From Parvimonas micra (GTDB lineage: Bacteria; Bacillota; Clostridia; Tissierellales; Peptoniphilaceae), in contig NZ_CP148048.1 of NCBI RefSeq assembly GCF_037482165.1, forward strand, positions 434,001 to 498,000: a stretch of 64,000 bases of DNA. Direction: 5' to 3'. Below the pieces are notes generated by a model. That model saw only the letters and a program-made list of their open reading frames with translations, was not told where the DNA came from and ran no database searches. The translations under genes and the position numbers were made by a program. Position 1 is the first letter of the stretch. Each line of letters begins with the position of its first letter. Shown here one piece after another: positions 27,108 to 35,504 of the stretch.

Positions 27108-28248
27108 AATCTTCATTTTCTAGTAAATCTTTTTGTAATTGTAAAAAACCTAATCTTCCTAAATGCATTATATCTTTGAAAAAATATGGTTTATAAGAAT
27201 ACATACTGTAATCTGTAAGCTGGACTTCATTTTCAGATGCTATTTTTTTTATTTTATCATAATATTCACTTATTGATGTCTTAGAAATTCCAGTATAATC
27301 TGCCCAGTAACCTTGTAATGGAATCATTATCAAATTAACTTCGTAACCAAGTTCTTTAGCAACGTTAATGAATAACTCTAAATCCTCATACTCAGGACTT
27401 TCAGAATAGCTTTGTTTATTCATATAGCCTTCATATTTTTTTAAATCATTTCTTATATATTCGTTATAATATTCATTTTCTATATAAAACTTATTATTAT
27501 CTGTCTCTTTTTTTGCTCTTTCAATAGCTTTTTCTTCTAGAACATTCCAATTGAGTCCATTGAATTTTCTACAATTTACTGAGCTATCATATTTATATTT
27601 TTTAACGAAATTCCTCTTTTCCTGCAAGTTATATTTATACTTAAAAATAGGATTAACAAGATTGTTAAAGAATTTAGGTGAAAAGATATTATCTAAAGTC
27701 GAATTTATAAAACTTGTTGAATCCGTTAAATTTTTTATTCTGTTGTACATTTTTTCTTTAGTACTATTGGAAATATTTTTATTACCAAAGAAATGATAAA
27801 GGTGATCTAAAGAAACCCTACTTTCAAATGCTTCTTTTGCTATACCATTTTTTTCAAACCATTGCATTGATATTATTAGATTAACTTTTTTAACAGGAAT
27901 GTCACTTCCGATAGAACCTAGAACAATTGATTGTAATAAGCTTTGATAATGGCCACCACCGATTTGCATGATATTCTTATCAGAATAATCTAATAGTTGT
28001 CTTGGATGTTCTTCATTTTCTAAAGTAGCAACAAGTTCAGAAGAACCCATAAGTAAAATTGTATTTTCATCTATATTTTTTGTTAATACATCGTAAGAAT
28101 TATATTTTGAATATAGAGTATTATATTTTATACTATTATTTTTTACAGTTATATCTTTATCAATATTTTTAGAATATGATGTTAATATAAATGAAGAAAG
28201 AAAAATAGACAAAATAAATGAAATTGCTAATGCTTTTAATCTTTTCAT
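27106..28248 (-). CDS. dltD: DltD paralogue 1 (inverted)
   Basis: DltD is the extracytoplasmic acyl-transferase that puts D-alanine on teichoic acid. The 380-residue protein has an N-terminal membrane anchor (residues 4-24), the catalytic GSSEL at 68-72, the motif MQIGGGHYQSL, and Asp359/His362 in DIMHLG. The Ser-Asp-His triad is therefore intact. It is opposite to dltACBX and divergent from paralogue 2. Start is ATG 28248 after AGGAGTG; a GTG two codons earlier is less likely. It is somewhat shorter than typical DltD (about 420). What distinguishes it from paralogue 2 functionally is unknown. Confidence 0.88.
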   Translation of the reverse strand: MKRLKALAISFILSIFLSSFILTSYSKNIDKDITVKNNSIKYNTLYSKYNSYDVLTKNIDENTILLMGSSELVATLENEEHPRQLLDYSDKNIMQIGGGHYQSLLQSIVLGSIGSDIPVKKVNLIISMQWFEKNGIAKEAFESRVSLDHLYHFFGNKNISNSTKEKMYNRIKNLTDSTSFINSTLDNIFSPKFFNNLVNPIFKYKYNLQEKRNFVKKYKYDSSVNCRKFNGLNWNVLEEKAIERAKKETDNNKFYIENEYYNEYIRNDLKKYEGYMNKQSYSESPEYEDLELFINVAKELGYEVNLIMIPLQGYWADYTGISKTSISEYYDKIKKIASENEVQLTDYSMYSYKPYFFKDIMHLGRLGFLQLQKDLLENED

Positions 28249-28250
28249 AA
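28225..28250. repeat. 26-bp inverted repeat, left copy (dltD 5' end)
   Basis: This is identical in reverse complement to 28675-28700. The block covers the start codon and first eight codons (MKRLKALA) of both dltD genes. It arises either from recent duplication or from conversion. Confidence 0.9.
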
Positions 28251-28356
28251 GCACTCCTAAAAATTGTTCTATAGTTTTTTAAACAATAAACTATATTTTT
28301 ATGTTTTTTTCATCTAAAATATTAAGAATAAGAAAAGTATTTTAATATTTGAATAA

Positions 28357-28385
28357 ATTATATCATAGTAGTTTTTTATTATCAA
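28357..28385 (-). promoter_or_regulatory. Promoter of inverted dltD
   Basis: On the minus strand: TTGATA (28385-28380), 17-base spacer, TATAAT (28362-28357) with TGA extension. Confidence 0.75.
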
Positions 28386-28467
28386 CATAAGTCATTTTTG
28401 TAATATATCGTCATAATAAATAATGTAGTATAAATTTAGCTAAAGTTTTTTATTTTTATAAATTTTA

Positions 28468-28476
28468 TGTTATAAT
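28468..28476 (+). promoter_or_regulatory. Promoter of forward dltD (extended -10)
   Basis: TGTTATAAT extended -10, no clear -35. It gives a leader of roughly 195 bases. Confidence 0.6.
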
Positions 28477-28564
28477 ATTAATCGTGTGATAGATATATAA
28501 TATTTTATATTATATTTTTAGTTTAGTTTAAAGTTTGTGTTATAAACTTATTAAAGACTATTTG

Positions 28565-28619
28565 TAGATTTTTTAAAATTTTTTATCATATTTAAACTTT
28601 TAAAAAATCTATAATTTTT
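28565..28619 (+). terminator. Terminator-like hairpin in the dltD2 leader
   Basis: A perfect 14-bp stem (28565-28578 with 28598-28611; arms begin TAGATTTTTT and end AAAAAATCTA), a 19-base loop, then TAATTTTTT. It lies upstream of the start codon, so it could act as an attenuator. Confidence 0.6.
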
Positions 28620-28674
28620 TGTTTATTAAGTGATGTTATATTGAAACATTTTATATATTAAATTTTAGGAGCGT

Positions 28675-28700
28675 TTATGAAAAGATTAAAAGCATTAGCA
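28675..28700. repeat. 26-bp inverted repeat, right copy (dltD 5' end)
   Basis: Partner of the repeat at 28225-28250. The ribosome-binding sites just outside are similar but not identical (AGGAGCGTT versus AGGAGTGCT). Confidence 0.9.
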
Positions 28701-29831
28701 GTATCGGTAATTTTATCTGTAATTATTTCTTTTACATTTTTACATTTTTATACTAACAGGGAGAAAAACGAATTTGATGAATTAACAGTTAAAAATAATT
28801 CTATAAGATATAATGACTCTCCAAATAAATATAAATCTCATGATGCAATTACAAAAAACATAGGAAAGGGCACTATTATACTTTTAGGATCTTCTGAACT
28901 TATAGTAACTAGTGATTGGAAAGAACATCCAAAACACTTATTAGATTATTCTGATAAGAATATTATGCAAATTGGAGAAGGATTTTATCAATCTTTAATT
29001 CAAGCTATAACTTTAGGTTCTATTGGTGAAAAATCACCTGTAAAGACTGTTAATTTAATATTGTCTATGCAGTGGTTTGAAAAGCATGGATTAAGTCCTG
29101 AAGCATTTCAACCAAGGTTTTCAATAGACCATTTATATAATTTATATAAGAGTGAAAAAATTTCTAAAGAAACTAAAGAAAAAATATATGATAGAATTTT
29201 AGAACTTTCAAAAGATAATTCTATTGTAACTAGAATGGTAGAAGGATTAAAGAGAGATAACCCAGTTGACAATGCCATAAATCAAGCTAATGCTGAAAAA
29301 TATAAATTAATTGCAAATAGCAAGTTTTTAAAGTCATACCATAGAGATAATAGTGTTAATGATAAAAAAGCACCTAAAGAATTTGATTGGGATCAGTTAA
29401 GAAAAGAAGCATTAGAAACAGCCAAAGAAGAATCAAATGAAAACAAATTTTTTATGTATAATAAATATTTTGATAAAAACTTTAAGAAAAATTTTGATAA
29501 ATTTAAGGGATCAGCTAAAAATACTAAGTATAGAAGTGAAGAAGAATATGGTGATTTACAATTATTTTTAGACGTCGCTAAGGATTTAGGATTCAAGGTA
29601 AATTTAATTTTAGTTCCACTTCAAGGACATTGGGCGGACTATACTGGTGTTCCTCAAGATGAGATAGAATACTACTATAAGAGAATTAGAGAAATTTCTG
29701 AAAAGAATAATGTAAATTTGATAGATTATAGTAAATATTCTTATACAAAATATTTCTTTAAAGATGCTACACATTTGGGAAGACTTGGACTGTTGCAATT
29801 ACAGGAAGATTTATTAAAATATAATGATTAA
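28677..29831 (+). CDS. dltD: DltD paralogue 2
   Basis: This is a second DltD, 384 residues, in the same direction as dltACBX. It has the membrane anchor (residues 4-25), GSSEL at 71-75, MQIGEGFYQSL, and the C-terminal Asp363/His366 in DATHLG, so it too has a complete triad. The two paralogues match closely at the N-terminus, around the Ser motif and at the C-terminus (HLGRLG, LQLQ), but differ in the middle third (about 125-280). That may reflect different acceptors. It has its own promoter and leader hairpin rather than being joined to dltACBX. Confidence 0.9.
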   Translation: MKRLKALAVSVILSVIISFTFLHFYTNREKNEFDELTVKNNSIRYNDSPNKYKSHDAITKNIGKGTIILLGSSELIVTSDWKEHPKHLLDYSDKNIMQIGEGFYQSLIQAITLGSIGEKSPVKTVNLILSMQWFEKHGLSPEAFQPRFSIDHLYNLYKSEKISKETKEKIYDRILELSKDNSIVTRMVEGLKRDNPVDNAINQANAEKYKLIANSKFLKSYHRDNSVNDKKAPKEFDWDQLRKEALETAKEESNENKFFMYNKYFDKNFKKNFDKFKGSAKNTKYRSEEEYGDLQLFLDVAKDLGFKVNLILVPLQGHWADYTGVPQDEIEYYYKRIREISEKNNVNLIDYSKYSYTKYFFKDATHLGRLGLLQLQEDLLKYND

Positions 29832-29876
29832 GTATTACCGAAAAATATTTTAAATTTGATATATTGTCCTAAATCA

Positions 29877-29905
29877 TTGCAAAAAATTTAAAAATGTTAT
29901 ATAAT
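29877..29905 (+). promoter_or_regulatory. apt operon promoter
   Basis: TTGCAA (29877-29882), 17-base spacer, TATAAT (29900-29905). Start codon of apt lies 31 bases beyond. Confidence 0.75.
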
Positions 29906-29935
29906 GAGTAGCCAGCAAAATTTTAGGAGGAAATT

Positions 29936-30454
29936 ATGGATTTAAAATCAAAAATAAGAGTTATTGATGGCTTTCCTAAAGAAGGAATCAGTTTTAAAGA
30001 TATAACTACTTTAATTAGTGATGCAGAAGCTTTTAAAGAAGCTGTTGATATTATGAAAAAAAATTTAGAAAATAGAAATATAGATTATATAGTTGGACCT
30101 GAAGCAAGAGGATTTGTTTTTGGATCTGCTGTTGCTTATGCTTTAAATATCGGGTTTATTCCAGTTAGAAAACCTGGAAAATTACCTGGAGAAACTGTTT
30201 CTTATGAATATGCATTAGAATATGGAACAGATGTACTTGAAATATGTAAAAATTCTTTAAAAGCTGGTGATAGAGTAGCAATAGTGGATGATTTACTTGC
30301 TACGGGTGGAACAATTAATGCCTGTGCAAAATTAATAGAGTCACAAGGTGCAGAAGTAGTTTCAATGCAATTTTTAATGGAGTTAACAGACTTAAAAGGT
30401 AGAGAAAAAAATAAAGACTATCAAATAGATGCTGTGTTGGAGTATAATATTTAA
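29936..30454 (+). CDS. apt: Adenine phosphoribosyltransferase
   Basis: Apt salvages adenine to AMP with PRPP. The 172-residue protein has the N-terminal [15 protein letters not shown], the adenine-site PEARGF, and the PRPP motif [16 protein letters not shown] precedes the ATG. The stop codon overlaps the start of rqcP by one base, so it leads the operon that also includes hpt, a second purine salvage gene. Confidence 0.96.
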   Translation: MDLKSKIRVIDGFPKEGISFKDITTLISDAEAFKEAVDIMKKNLENRNIDYIVGPEARGFVFGSAVAYALNIGFIPVRKPGKLPGETVSYEYALEYGTDVLEICKNSLKAGDRVAIVDDLLATGGTINACAKLIESQGAEVVSMQFLMELTDLKGREKNKDYQIDAVLEYNI

Positions 30455-30693
30455 TGAGAATTGATAAATTTTTAAAAAATTCAAGACTTATAAAGAGAAG
30501 GACTGTTGCAAAAGAGGCTTGTGAAAAAGAAAGAGTTTTTAGAAATGGAAAGGCTATGAAGCCATCCGATGAAGTCAAAGTTGGAGATGTTATAGATTTG
30601 AAATTTGGAAATTCTGAAGTTAAAATTAGAGTTTTAGATATAACTGACAGTCAAAAGAAAGAAGATTCACAAAAAATGTATGAAAATCTTTAA
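30454..30693 (+). CDS. rqcP: S4-domain RNA-binding protein (RqcP/YabO family)
   Basis: This is a 79-residue S4 domain ([20 protein letters not shown], then RNGKAMKPSDEVKVGDVI). RqcP of Bacillus (YabO) assists RqcH in alanine tailing of stalled nascent chains on 50S subunits. The neighbours divIC, tilS, hpt and ftsH match the Bacillus yabO region. HslR (Hsp15) is the related Gram-negative protein; synteny favours RqcP. Confidence 0.88.
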   Translation: MRIDKFLKNSRLIKRRTVAKEACEKERVFRNGKAMKPSDEVKVGDVIDLKFGNSEVKIRVLDITDSQKKEDSQKMYENL

Positions 30694-30753
30694 AAGTATT
30701 GAAAAATTATATATTTTATTATATAATCTATGTTAGATGGGAGTGATGACTTG

Positions 30754-31041
30754 ATGAATAAAAGAAATAAGGGTCGAATCCGAGTTTACAGTTTAATATT
30801 TCTTGTTTTATGTATAGTTTTTGGAAAGACTTATGTTTATCAAGTCAAAGAAAAGAACAGATTGAATAATAAGATTCAAACTTTACAAGAAAGAAAAGAT
30901 AAATTAAACTCTGAGATTGGAGAGGCTAAAGAAAATCTTCAAAAAGTTGATAGTGAAGAATTTATAAAAAAAGTTGCTAGAGAAAAACTTAAAATGGTTG
31001 AAAAAGATGAGATAGTTGTAAAGTATAAAGATAATGATTAG
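30754..31041 (+). CDS. divIC: Septum formation initiator DivIC/FtsB family
   Basis: This small bitopic division protein is 96 residues. It has a basic cytoplasmic N-terminus, a membrane helix (about residues 10-28), a Lys/Glu-rich coiled coil, and the end motif FIKKVAREKLKMV typical of FtsB/DivIC, which pairs with DivIB and FtsL at the septum. GGGAG (30739-30743) serves either a TTG at 30751 or the ATG at 30754; the ATG is chosen. An ATG at 30730 lies upstream of the ribosome site. Confidence 0.9.
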   Translation: MNKRNKGRIRVYSLIFLVLCIVFGKTYVYQVKEKNRLNNKIQTLQERKDKLNSEIGEAKENLQKVDSEEFIKKVAREKLKMVEKDEIVVKYKDND

Positions 31042-31063
31042 TTTGATTTAGTGAAGAAAGGGG

Positions 31064-31086
31064 ACCGAGTTTTTGCTCGGTTTTTT
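31064..31086 (+). terminator. Terminator after divIC
   Basis: ACCGAG (31064-31069) pairs with CTCGGT (31076-31081) and is followed by T-rich sequence. It lies only 8 bases ahead of the tilS ATG, so it must be leaky for the downstream genes or be an attenuator. Confidence 0.7.
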
Positions 31087-31093
31087 AATTTTT

Positions 31094-32467
31094 ATGAGAA
31101 AAGAATTTTTAAAAAGATTAAAAAGCTATGGTATAGAAAGTTCTAGAATTTTACTTGCTGTATCGGGTGGTAAAGATTCTATGACTATGCTTGATTTGTT
31201 TAGTTATTTTAAGGATGAGTTAAAATTAGATTTAATTGTTTGTCATTTTAATCATTCTTTAAGAGATGATGCTGACAGAGATGAAAAATTTGTTAAATCT
31301 CAATGCAAAAAATATGGATTAAAATTTTATTCCAAAAAGGAAGATGTTCTCCTTTATTCTAATGAAAATAAATTGTCAACTGAAGAAGGAGCAAGATTTT
31401 TAAGATATAAATTTTTTGATGAAATAAAAAGAATTGAGAATCTTGATTATATAGCAACTGCACATAATAAAAATGATTTAGCAGAAACTGTTATGATGAG
31501 AATTCTACGAGGAACTGGCATTAATGGACTAATAGGAATACAATCTGAAAGAGGAGATTTAATAAGACCAATTTTAGATTTTTCAAGAGAAGAAATAGAG
31601 AAATATATTGAAAAAAATAATATACCTTTTGTTGATGATAAAACTAATTTTGAAGATATGTATTTAAGGAATAAAATTAGACTAAATTTATTACCAATTC
31701 TACAAAATGAATATAATCCTAAAATTTCTGATGCGCTTTCAAGATTATCAAATATTGCTTTTGATTTTAGTACAATTTCAAGAGAATATATTTTATCAAA
31801 AGAAGGTTTGTTGTGGGAATTTAGTAAAGATAAAATACTTGTTTATATTGAAAAGTTAAAACTTCAGTCTAGGTCTTTTAGAAATATTATGTATAGAGAA
31901 TTTTTTGAATTTATAAGTAAAGATCCAGATGGAATAAATTTTAAAATAATTGAAGAAATTGATAATTTGATTTTTTCAAAAACGGGTAAATATATAGAAA
32001 TTAAAAATGTAATTTTTAAAATTGAATATGATAAACTTCTCATTTTTGATAAAAATATTAATGAAAGTGTAGAAACAGATTTTTATTATGAAAATTTGGA
32101 TTTTTCTTTGTATTCTACAAGATTTTTTGATATAATTATAGAGCAGTCGAATTTTGATGAATTTACAAATTTAAAACAAAATAAGAATTTGCTTTTCATA
32201 AATAAAAAATATCTAAAATCTTTAAAAATTAGAAATAGAAAAAATGGAGATTTTTTAGAATTTGAATTTGGAAAGAAAAAACTAAAAGATATATTTATTG
32301 ATGAAAAAATAAGTAAAGAAATTAGAAATAATATTCCTATTTTTGAAATAGATAATACTATTGTTTGGGTTCCAAATACTAGAAGATCTAATAGATATTT
32401 GGTTGATGGAAAAGATGATATTATAAAAATTAAAGTTTTATCAAAGGAGAATTTATGGAGAGATTAG
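31094..32467 (+). CDS. tilS: tRNA(Ile)-lysidine synthetase TilS
   Basis: TilS makes lysidine at C34 of the AUA-reading tRNA-Ile, which is essential for decoding. The 457-residue protein has the PP-loop AVSGGKDS, HFNHSLR, EEGAR and AHNKNDLAET, with RILRGTGINGL in the core domain. A TilS C-terminal domain with KNGDFLEFEFGKKKLKDIFID follows. The ATG at 31094 has no ribosome-binding site; a TTG at 31073, nine bases after AAAGGGG, would add seven residues but lies inside the hairpin. The start is thus uncertain. The 3' end overlaps hpt by 13 bases. Confidence 0.92.
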   Translation: MRKEFLKRLKSYGIESSRILLAVSGGKDSMTMLDLFSYFKDELKLDLIVCHFNHSLRDDADRDEKFVKSQCKKYGLKFYSKKEDVLLYSNENKLSTEEGARFLRYKFFDEIKRIENLDYIATAHNKNDLAETVMMRILRGTGINGLIGIQSERGDLIRPILDFSREEIEKYIEKNNIPFVDDKTNFEDMYLRNKIRLNLLPILQNEYNPKISDALSRLSNIAFDFSTISREYILSKEGLLWEFSKDKILVYIEKLKLQSRSFRNIMYREFFEFISKDPDGINFKIIEEIDNLIFSKTGKYIEIKNVIFKIEYDKLLIFDKNINESVETDFYYENLDFSLYSTRFFDIIIEQSNFDEFTNLKQNKNLLFINKKYLKSLKIRNRKNGDFLEFEFGKKKLKDIFIDEKISKEIRNNIPIFEIDNTIVWVPNTRRSNRYLVDGKDDIIKIKVLSKENLWRD

Positions 32468-33015
32468 ATAATGTCGTAAAGTCAGATATGAAGGATTTGT
32501 TATTTGATGAAAAAACTATTAAAAATAGAGTTGAAGATCTTGGTAAAGAAATAACTAAACACTATGAAAATGATGAATCTGAACTTGTGGTAGTTGGAAT
32601 TTTAAGAGGTTCTACATTGTTTTTTGCAGATTTAATAAGATATATAAATCTACCTATTTCAATAGATTTTATGGCTATTTCATCTTATGGTAATTCATCC
32701 GAAAGTGGGGTTGTAAAAATCATTAAAGATTTAGAAGCGGATGTTACTGGAAAAAATATTTTGATTGTTGAAGATATTATCGATACAGGAAAAACTTTAA
32801 AATATCTTTTAAATTATTTTAAAGAAAGAGGAGCTAAAACTGTTAAAATTGCAAGTATGTTAGACAAACCAGAAAGAAGACTTGTTGAAATATCAGGCGA
32901 TTTTGTAGGTTTTGCGGTTCCAAATGACTTTATTGTTGGTTATGGATTAGATTATAATCAATCATATAGGAATTTACCATATATAATTTCTCTAAAAGAA
33001 GAAGTTTATAAATAG
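32455..33015 (+). CDS. hpt: Hypoxanthine-guanine phosphoribosyltransferase
   Basis: Hpt salvages hypoxanthine and guanine to IMP and GMP. The 186-residue protein has [13 protein letters not shown], the flexible loop [10 protein letters not shown] and the PRPP motif [10 protein letters not shown]. The tilS-hpt-ftsH order is strongly conserved in Firmicutes, and in Bacillus TilS and HprT also interact to regulate ftsH. AAAGGAG lies inside the end of tilS. Confidence 0.95.
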   Translation: MERLDNVVKSDMKDLLFDEKTIKNRVEDLGKEITKHYENDESELVVVGILRGSTLFFADLIRYINLPISIDFMAISSYGNSSESGVVKIIKDLEADVTGKNILIVEDIIDTGKTLKYLLNYFKERGAKTVKIASMLDKPERRLVEISGDFVGFAVPNDFIVGYGLDYNQSYRNLPYIISLKEEVYK

Positions 33016-33035
33016 AGAGTAATAGGAGGAAAAAC

Positions 33036-34982
33036 GTGAATAAAAAAACTAAAGCATATCTAGTGTATTTGGTGCCAATCTTATTTTTAGTTGTATATTT
33101 TTTTGTTATAAAAACTTCAACTCCTGTAGTTAAAGAATATACAGTTACAGAGATTGTATCAAAAATAAAAAATGATGAAGTCTCAGAGATAACAACTCAG
33201 GGTTCATATATAACCGGAAAATTAAATGATAAGGATAAAACGGAATTTAAAACATATTTACCACAAGAATTTAGATTTCAATTTTATGAAAATTATTTAA
33301 AATCAAAAGTAGAGAATAATACTTTGAAATATAATGGTAAAGCTGAACCTACAAAACCTTTTTATCTTGAAATTTTACCAACTCTATTACTTTTGGTAGG
33401 ACTTGGAGTTGTTTGGTTCATATTTATGAAACAAGCTCAAGGTGGCGGAAAAGTAATGAACTTTGGAAAGAGTAAAGCAAGACTTCATAAAGATAAGAAA
33501 AATGAGGTTACTTTTAATGATGTAGCTGGTCTTGAAGAGGAAAAAGAAGAATTACAAGAAATAGTAGACTTCTTAAGATCACCAAAAAAATATAGTGATA
33601 TTGGTGCTAGAATTCCAAAAGGTGTTTTACTTGTAGGTCCTCCAGGAACTGGTAAAACTTACCTTTCTAGAGCAGTAGCTGGTGAAGCTAAAGTTCCATT
33701 TTTTAGCATAAGCGGTTCAGACTTTGTTGAAATGTTTGTTGGAGTTGGTGCTTCAAGAGTTAGAGATTTATTTGAAGAAGCTAAAAAGAATGCTCCTTGT
33801 ATAATATTTATTGATGAAATTGATGCTGTTGGTAGAAGAAGAGGTGCAGGACTTGGTGGTGGACATGATGAAAGAGAACAAACATTAAATCAATTACTTG
33901 TTGAAATGGACGGTTTTGGTGTTAATGAAGGAATCATTGTTATGGCTGCAACAAATAGACCTGACATACTTGACCCTGCTATTTTAAGACCGGGTAGATT
34001 TGATAGACAAATTTATGTTGGAATTCCGAATGTAAAAGAAAGAGAAGCAATACTAATGGTTCACACTAGAAATAAAAGATTAGATCCAGATGTAGACCTA
34101 AAGGCTATTGCAAAACATACAACAGGATTTACTCCTGCAGATCTTGAAAACTTGTGTAATGAGGCAGCTCTTTTATCTGCAAGACAAAACTTAAAGAGTA
34201 TTCCTATGAGAATATTTGAAGAAGCTGCAATAAAAGTTGTTGCAGGACCTGAAAAGAAATCAGCTGTTGTAACTGATAGAGATAGAAATATTACAGCATA
34301 TCATGAAGCGGGACATGCAATTGTGTCAAGATTTGTACCATTGTCAGATCCAGTACAAATGATTACTATTGTTCCGAGAGGAAGAGCTGGTGGATTTACA
34401 GCATATACTCAAGATGAAGATAGTCAATATATGACAGTTAAAGCAATGAAGTCAAGACTTGCAATGATGCTTGGTGGACGTTCAGCAGAGCTTATAATTT
34501 TTGAAGATTTTACTACTGGTGCTTCTAATGACATTGAGAGAGCAACTAAACTTGCGAGAAGTATGGTTACAACTTATGGTATGAGTAGCAAGATTGGACC
34601 TATAAATTATGATATGGGTGAAGAAGAAACTTTCTTAGGTAGAGACTTTGGTAAAGGAAGAACTTACTCAGAAGATATTGCAAAACTTATTGATGGAGAA
34701 GTTAAGGATTTACTTGATGAAGCTTACGAAACTGCTAAAAATATTTTAAATGAGAATGTGGAATTTTTACACATAATAGCAAAAAAACTTTTAGAAGTTG
34801 AAACTATAAGTGGAAAAGACTTCGAAACTATGTATAATAAATATATGGGAATTGAAGAAGAAAAAGAAGAAACTACAGAAGAAACAATTTTTGGAGAAGA
34901 AAATACTATTGAAGAAACATCAAATGAAGAAAACAATGCAGATTCAACTGTAGTAGAAAAAACTGAAATAGATGAAAATTAA
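33036..34982 (+). CDS. ftsH: ATP-dependent zinc metalloprotease FtsH
   Basis: FtsH is the membrane-bound AAA+ protease for damaged membrane and regulatory proteins. The 648-residue protein has two membrane helices (about 8-25 and 110-130), Walker A GPPGTGKT at 201-208, Walker B FIDEID, the arginine fingers in the RPGRFDRQI region, and zinc-site HEAGH at 423-427. The C-terminal tail (about 605-648) is very acidic, rich in Glu and Thr, and probably disordered. The start is GTG at 33036, seven bases after AGGAGG; no nearby ATG fits. Confidence 0.97.
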   Translation: MNKKTKAYLVYLVPILFLVVYFFVIKTSTPVVKEYTVTEIVSKIKNDEVSEITTQGSYITGKLNDKDKTEFKTYLPQEFRFQFYENYLKSKVENNTLKYNGKAEPTKPFYLEILPTLLLLVGLGVVWFIFMKQAQGGGKVMNFGKSKARLHKDKKNEVTFNDVAGLEEEKEELQEIVDFLRSPKKYSDIGARIPKGVLLVGPPGTGKTYLSRAVAGEAKVPFFSISGSDFVEMFVGVGASRVRDLFEEAKKNAPCIIFIDEIDAVGRRRGAGLGGGHDEREQTLNQLLVEMDGFGVNEGIIVMAATNRPDILDPAILRPGRFDRQIYVGIPNVKEREAILMVHTRNKRLDPDVDLKAIAKHTTGFTPADLENLCNEAALLSARQNLKSIPMRIFEEAAIKVVAGPEKKSAVVTDRDRNITAYHEAGHAIVSRFVPLSDPVQMITIVPRGRAGGFTAYTQDEDSQYMTVKAMKSRLAMMLGGRSAELIIFEDFTTGASNDIERATKLARSMVTTYGMSSKIGPINYDMGEEETFLGRDFGKGRTYSEDIAKLIDGEVKDLLDEAYETAKNILNENVEFLHIIAKKLLEVETISGKDFETMYNKYMGIEEEKEETTEETIFGEENTIEETSNEENNADSTVVEKTEIDEN

Positions 34983-35013
34983 AATTAAGTAGAAGTTCGC
35001 TTCTACTTAATTT
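34982..35013 (+). repeat. UUCG-tetraloop hairpin between ftsH and the next gene
   Basis: AAATTAAGTAGAAG (34982-34995), TTCG, and CTTCTACTTAATTT (35000-35013) form a perfect 14-bp stem. No T run follows; the next ribosome site starts 5 bases later. It is more likely an mRNA-processing or stability element than a terminator. Confidence 0.7.
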
Positions 35014-35027
35014 ATATGGAGGATTTT

Positions 35028-35504
35028 ATGGGAAGTAATGATTTTTTATTAATAATTTTTGGTATAGTTTTAATTTTTGTAATTAAGAAAATAGTAGCTA
35101 TATTTCAAACAAGAAAAAAATTAACAGGTGAAGTTCAAACTATTACTCTTAGAGGAAGAAAAGTATTGTTTGGACTATCAGTAGCTTTAGTTGGATTTGG
35201 AATTGCATATGCAGTAAAAGTTCAAGATATTTTTAGTATAGTATATGTATTAATTGGTTTGACTTACTCTATAGTTTCTCTTGATAAATTATACATTGGC
35301 GAAAATGGATTTTGCTTTGATGGAAAGTTTGGAGAATTTAAAAAAATAAAAAAATGGGGAGCCATTAGTAATAAATTTTTTGAAGTTCAAGTTTCTGGAG
35401 ATTTAAAAGATGAAGTACTAACTATTCCACTTGATAAAGAAAATTCTGATAAATTGTCTGCAATTATAAAACAACATAAGTCAAAATCAAAGGCGAAAAA
35501 ATAA
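35028..35504 (+). CDS. Small membrane protein of unknown function
   Basis: This 158-residue protein has one N-terminal membrane helix (about 5-22), then two close helices (about 46-66 and 70-85). A C-terminal cytoplasmic domain has a beta pattern including LYIGENGFCFDGKFGEFKKIKKW and a Lys-rich end. The C-terminal half resembles small membrane PH-like (DUF5673/YcxB-type) domains, a weak visual resemblance. The start is ATG 35028 after GGAGG; the frame also has an ATG at 35016 that contains the ribosome site. The stop overlaps the glycosylase start by one base. Confidence 0.75.
   Translation: MGSNDFLLIIFGIVLIFVIKKIVAIFQTRKKLTGEVQTITLRGRKVLFGLSVALVGFGIAYAVKVQDIFSIVYVLIGLTYSIVSLDKLYIGENGFCFDGKFGEFKKIKKWGAISNKFFEVQVSGDLKDEVLTIPLDKENSDKLSAIIKQHKSKSKAKK

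Larger units (their letters stand above)
28249..28676. other. Divergent control region between the two dltD genes
   Basis: It holds one promoter for each gene, an 8-bp hairpin in the dltD1 leader (TATAGTTT 28270-28277 with AAACTATA 28288-28295) and a strong leader hairpin for dltD2. I see no coding sequence. Confidence 0.75.
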
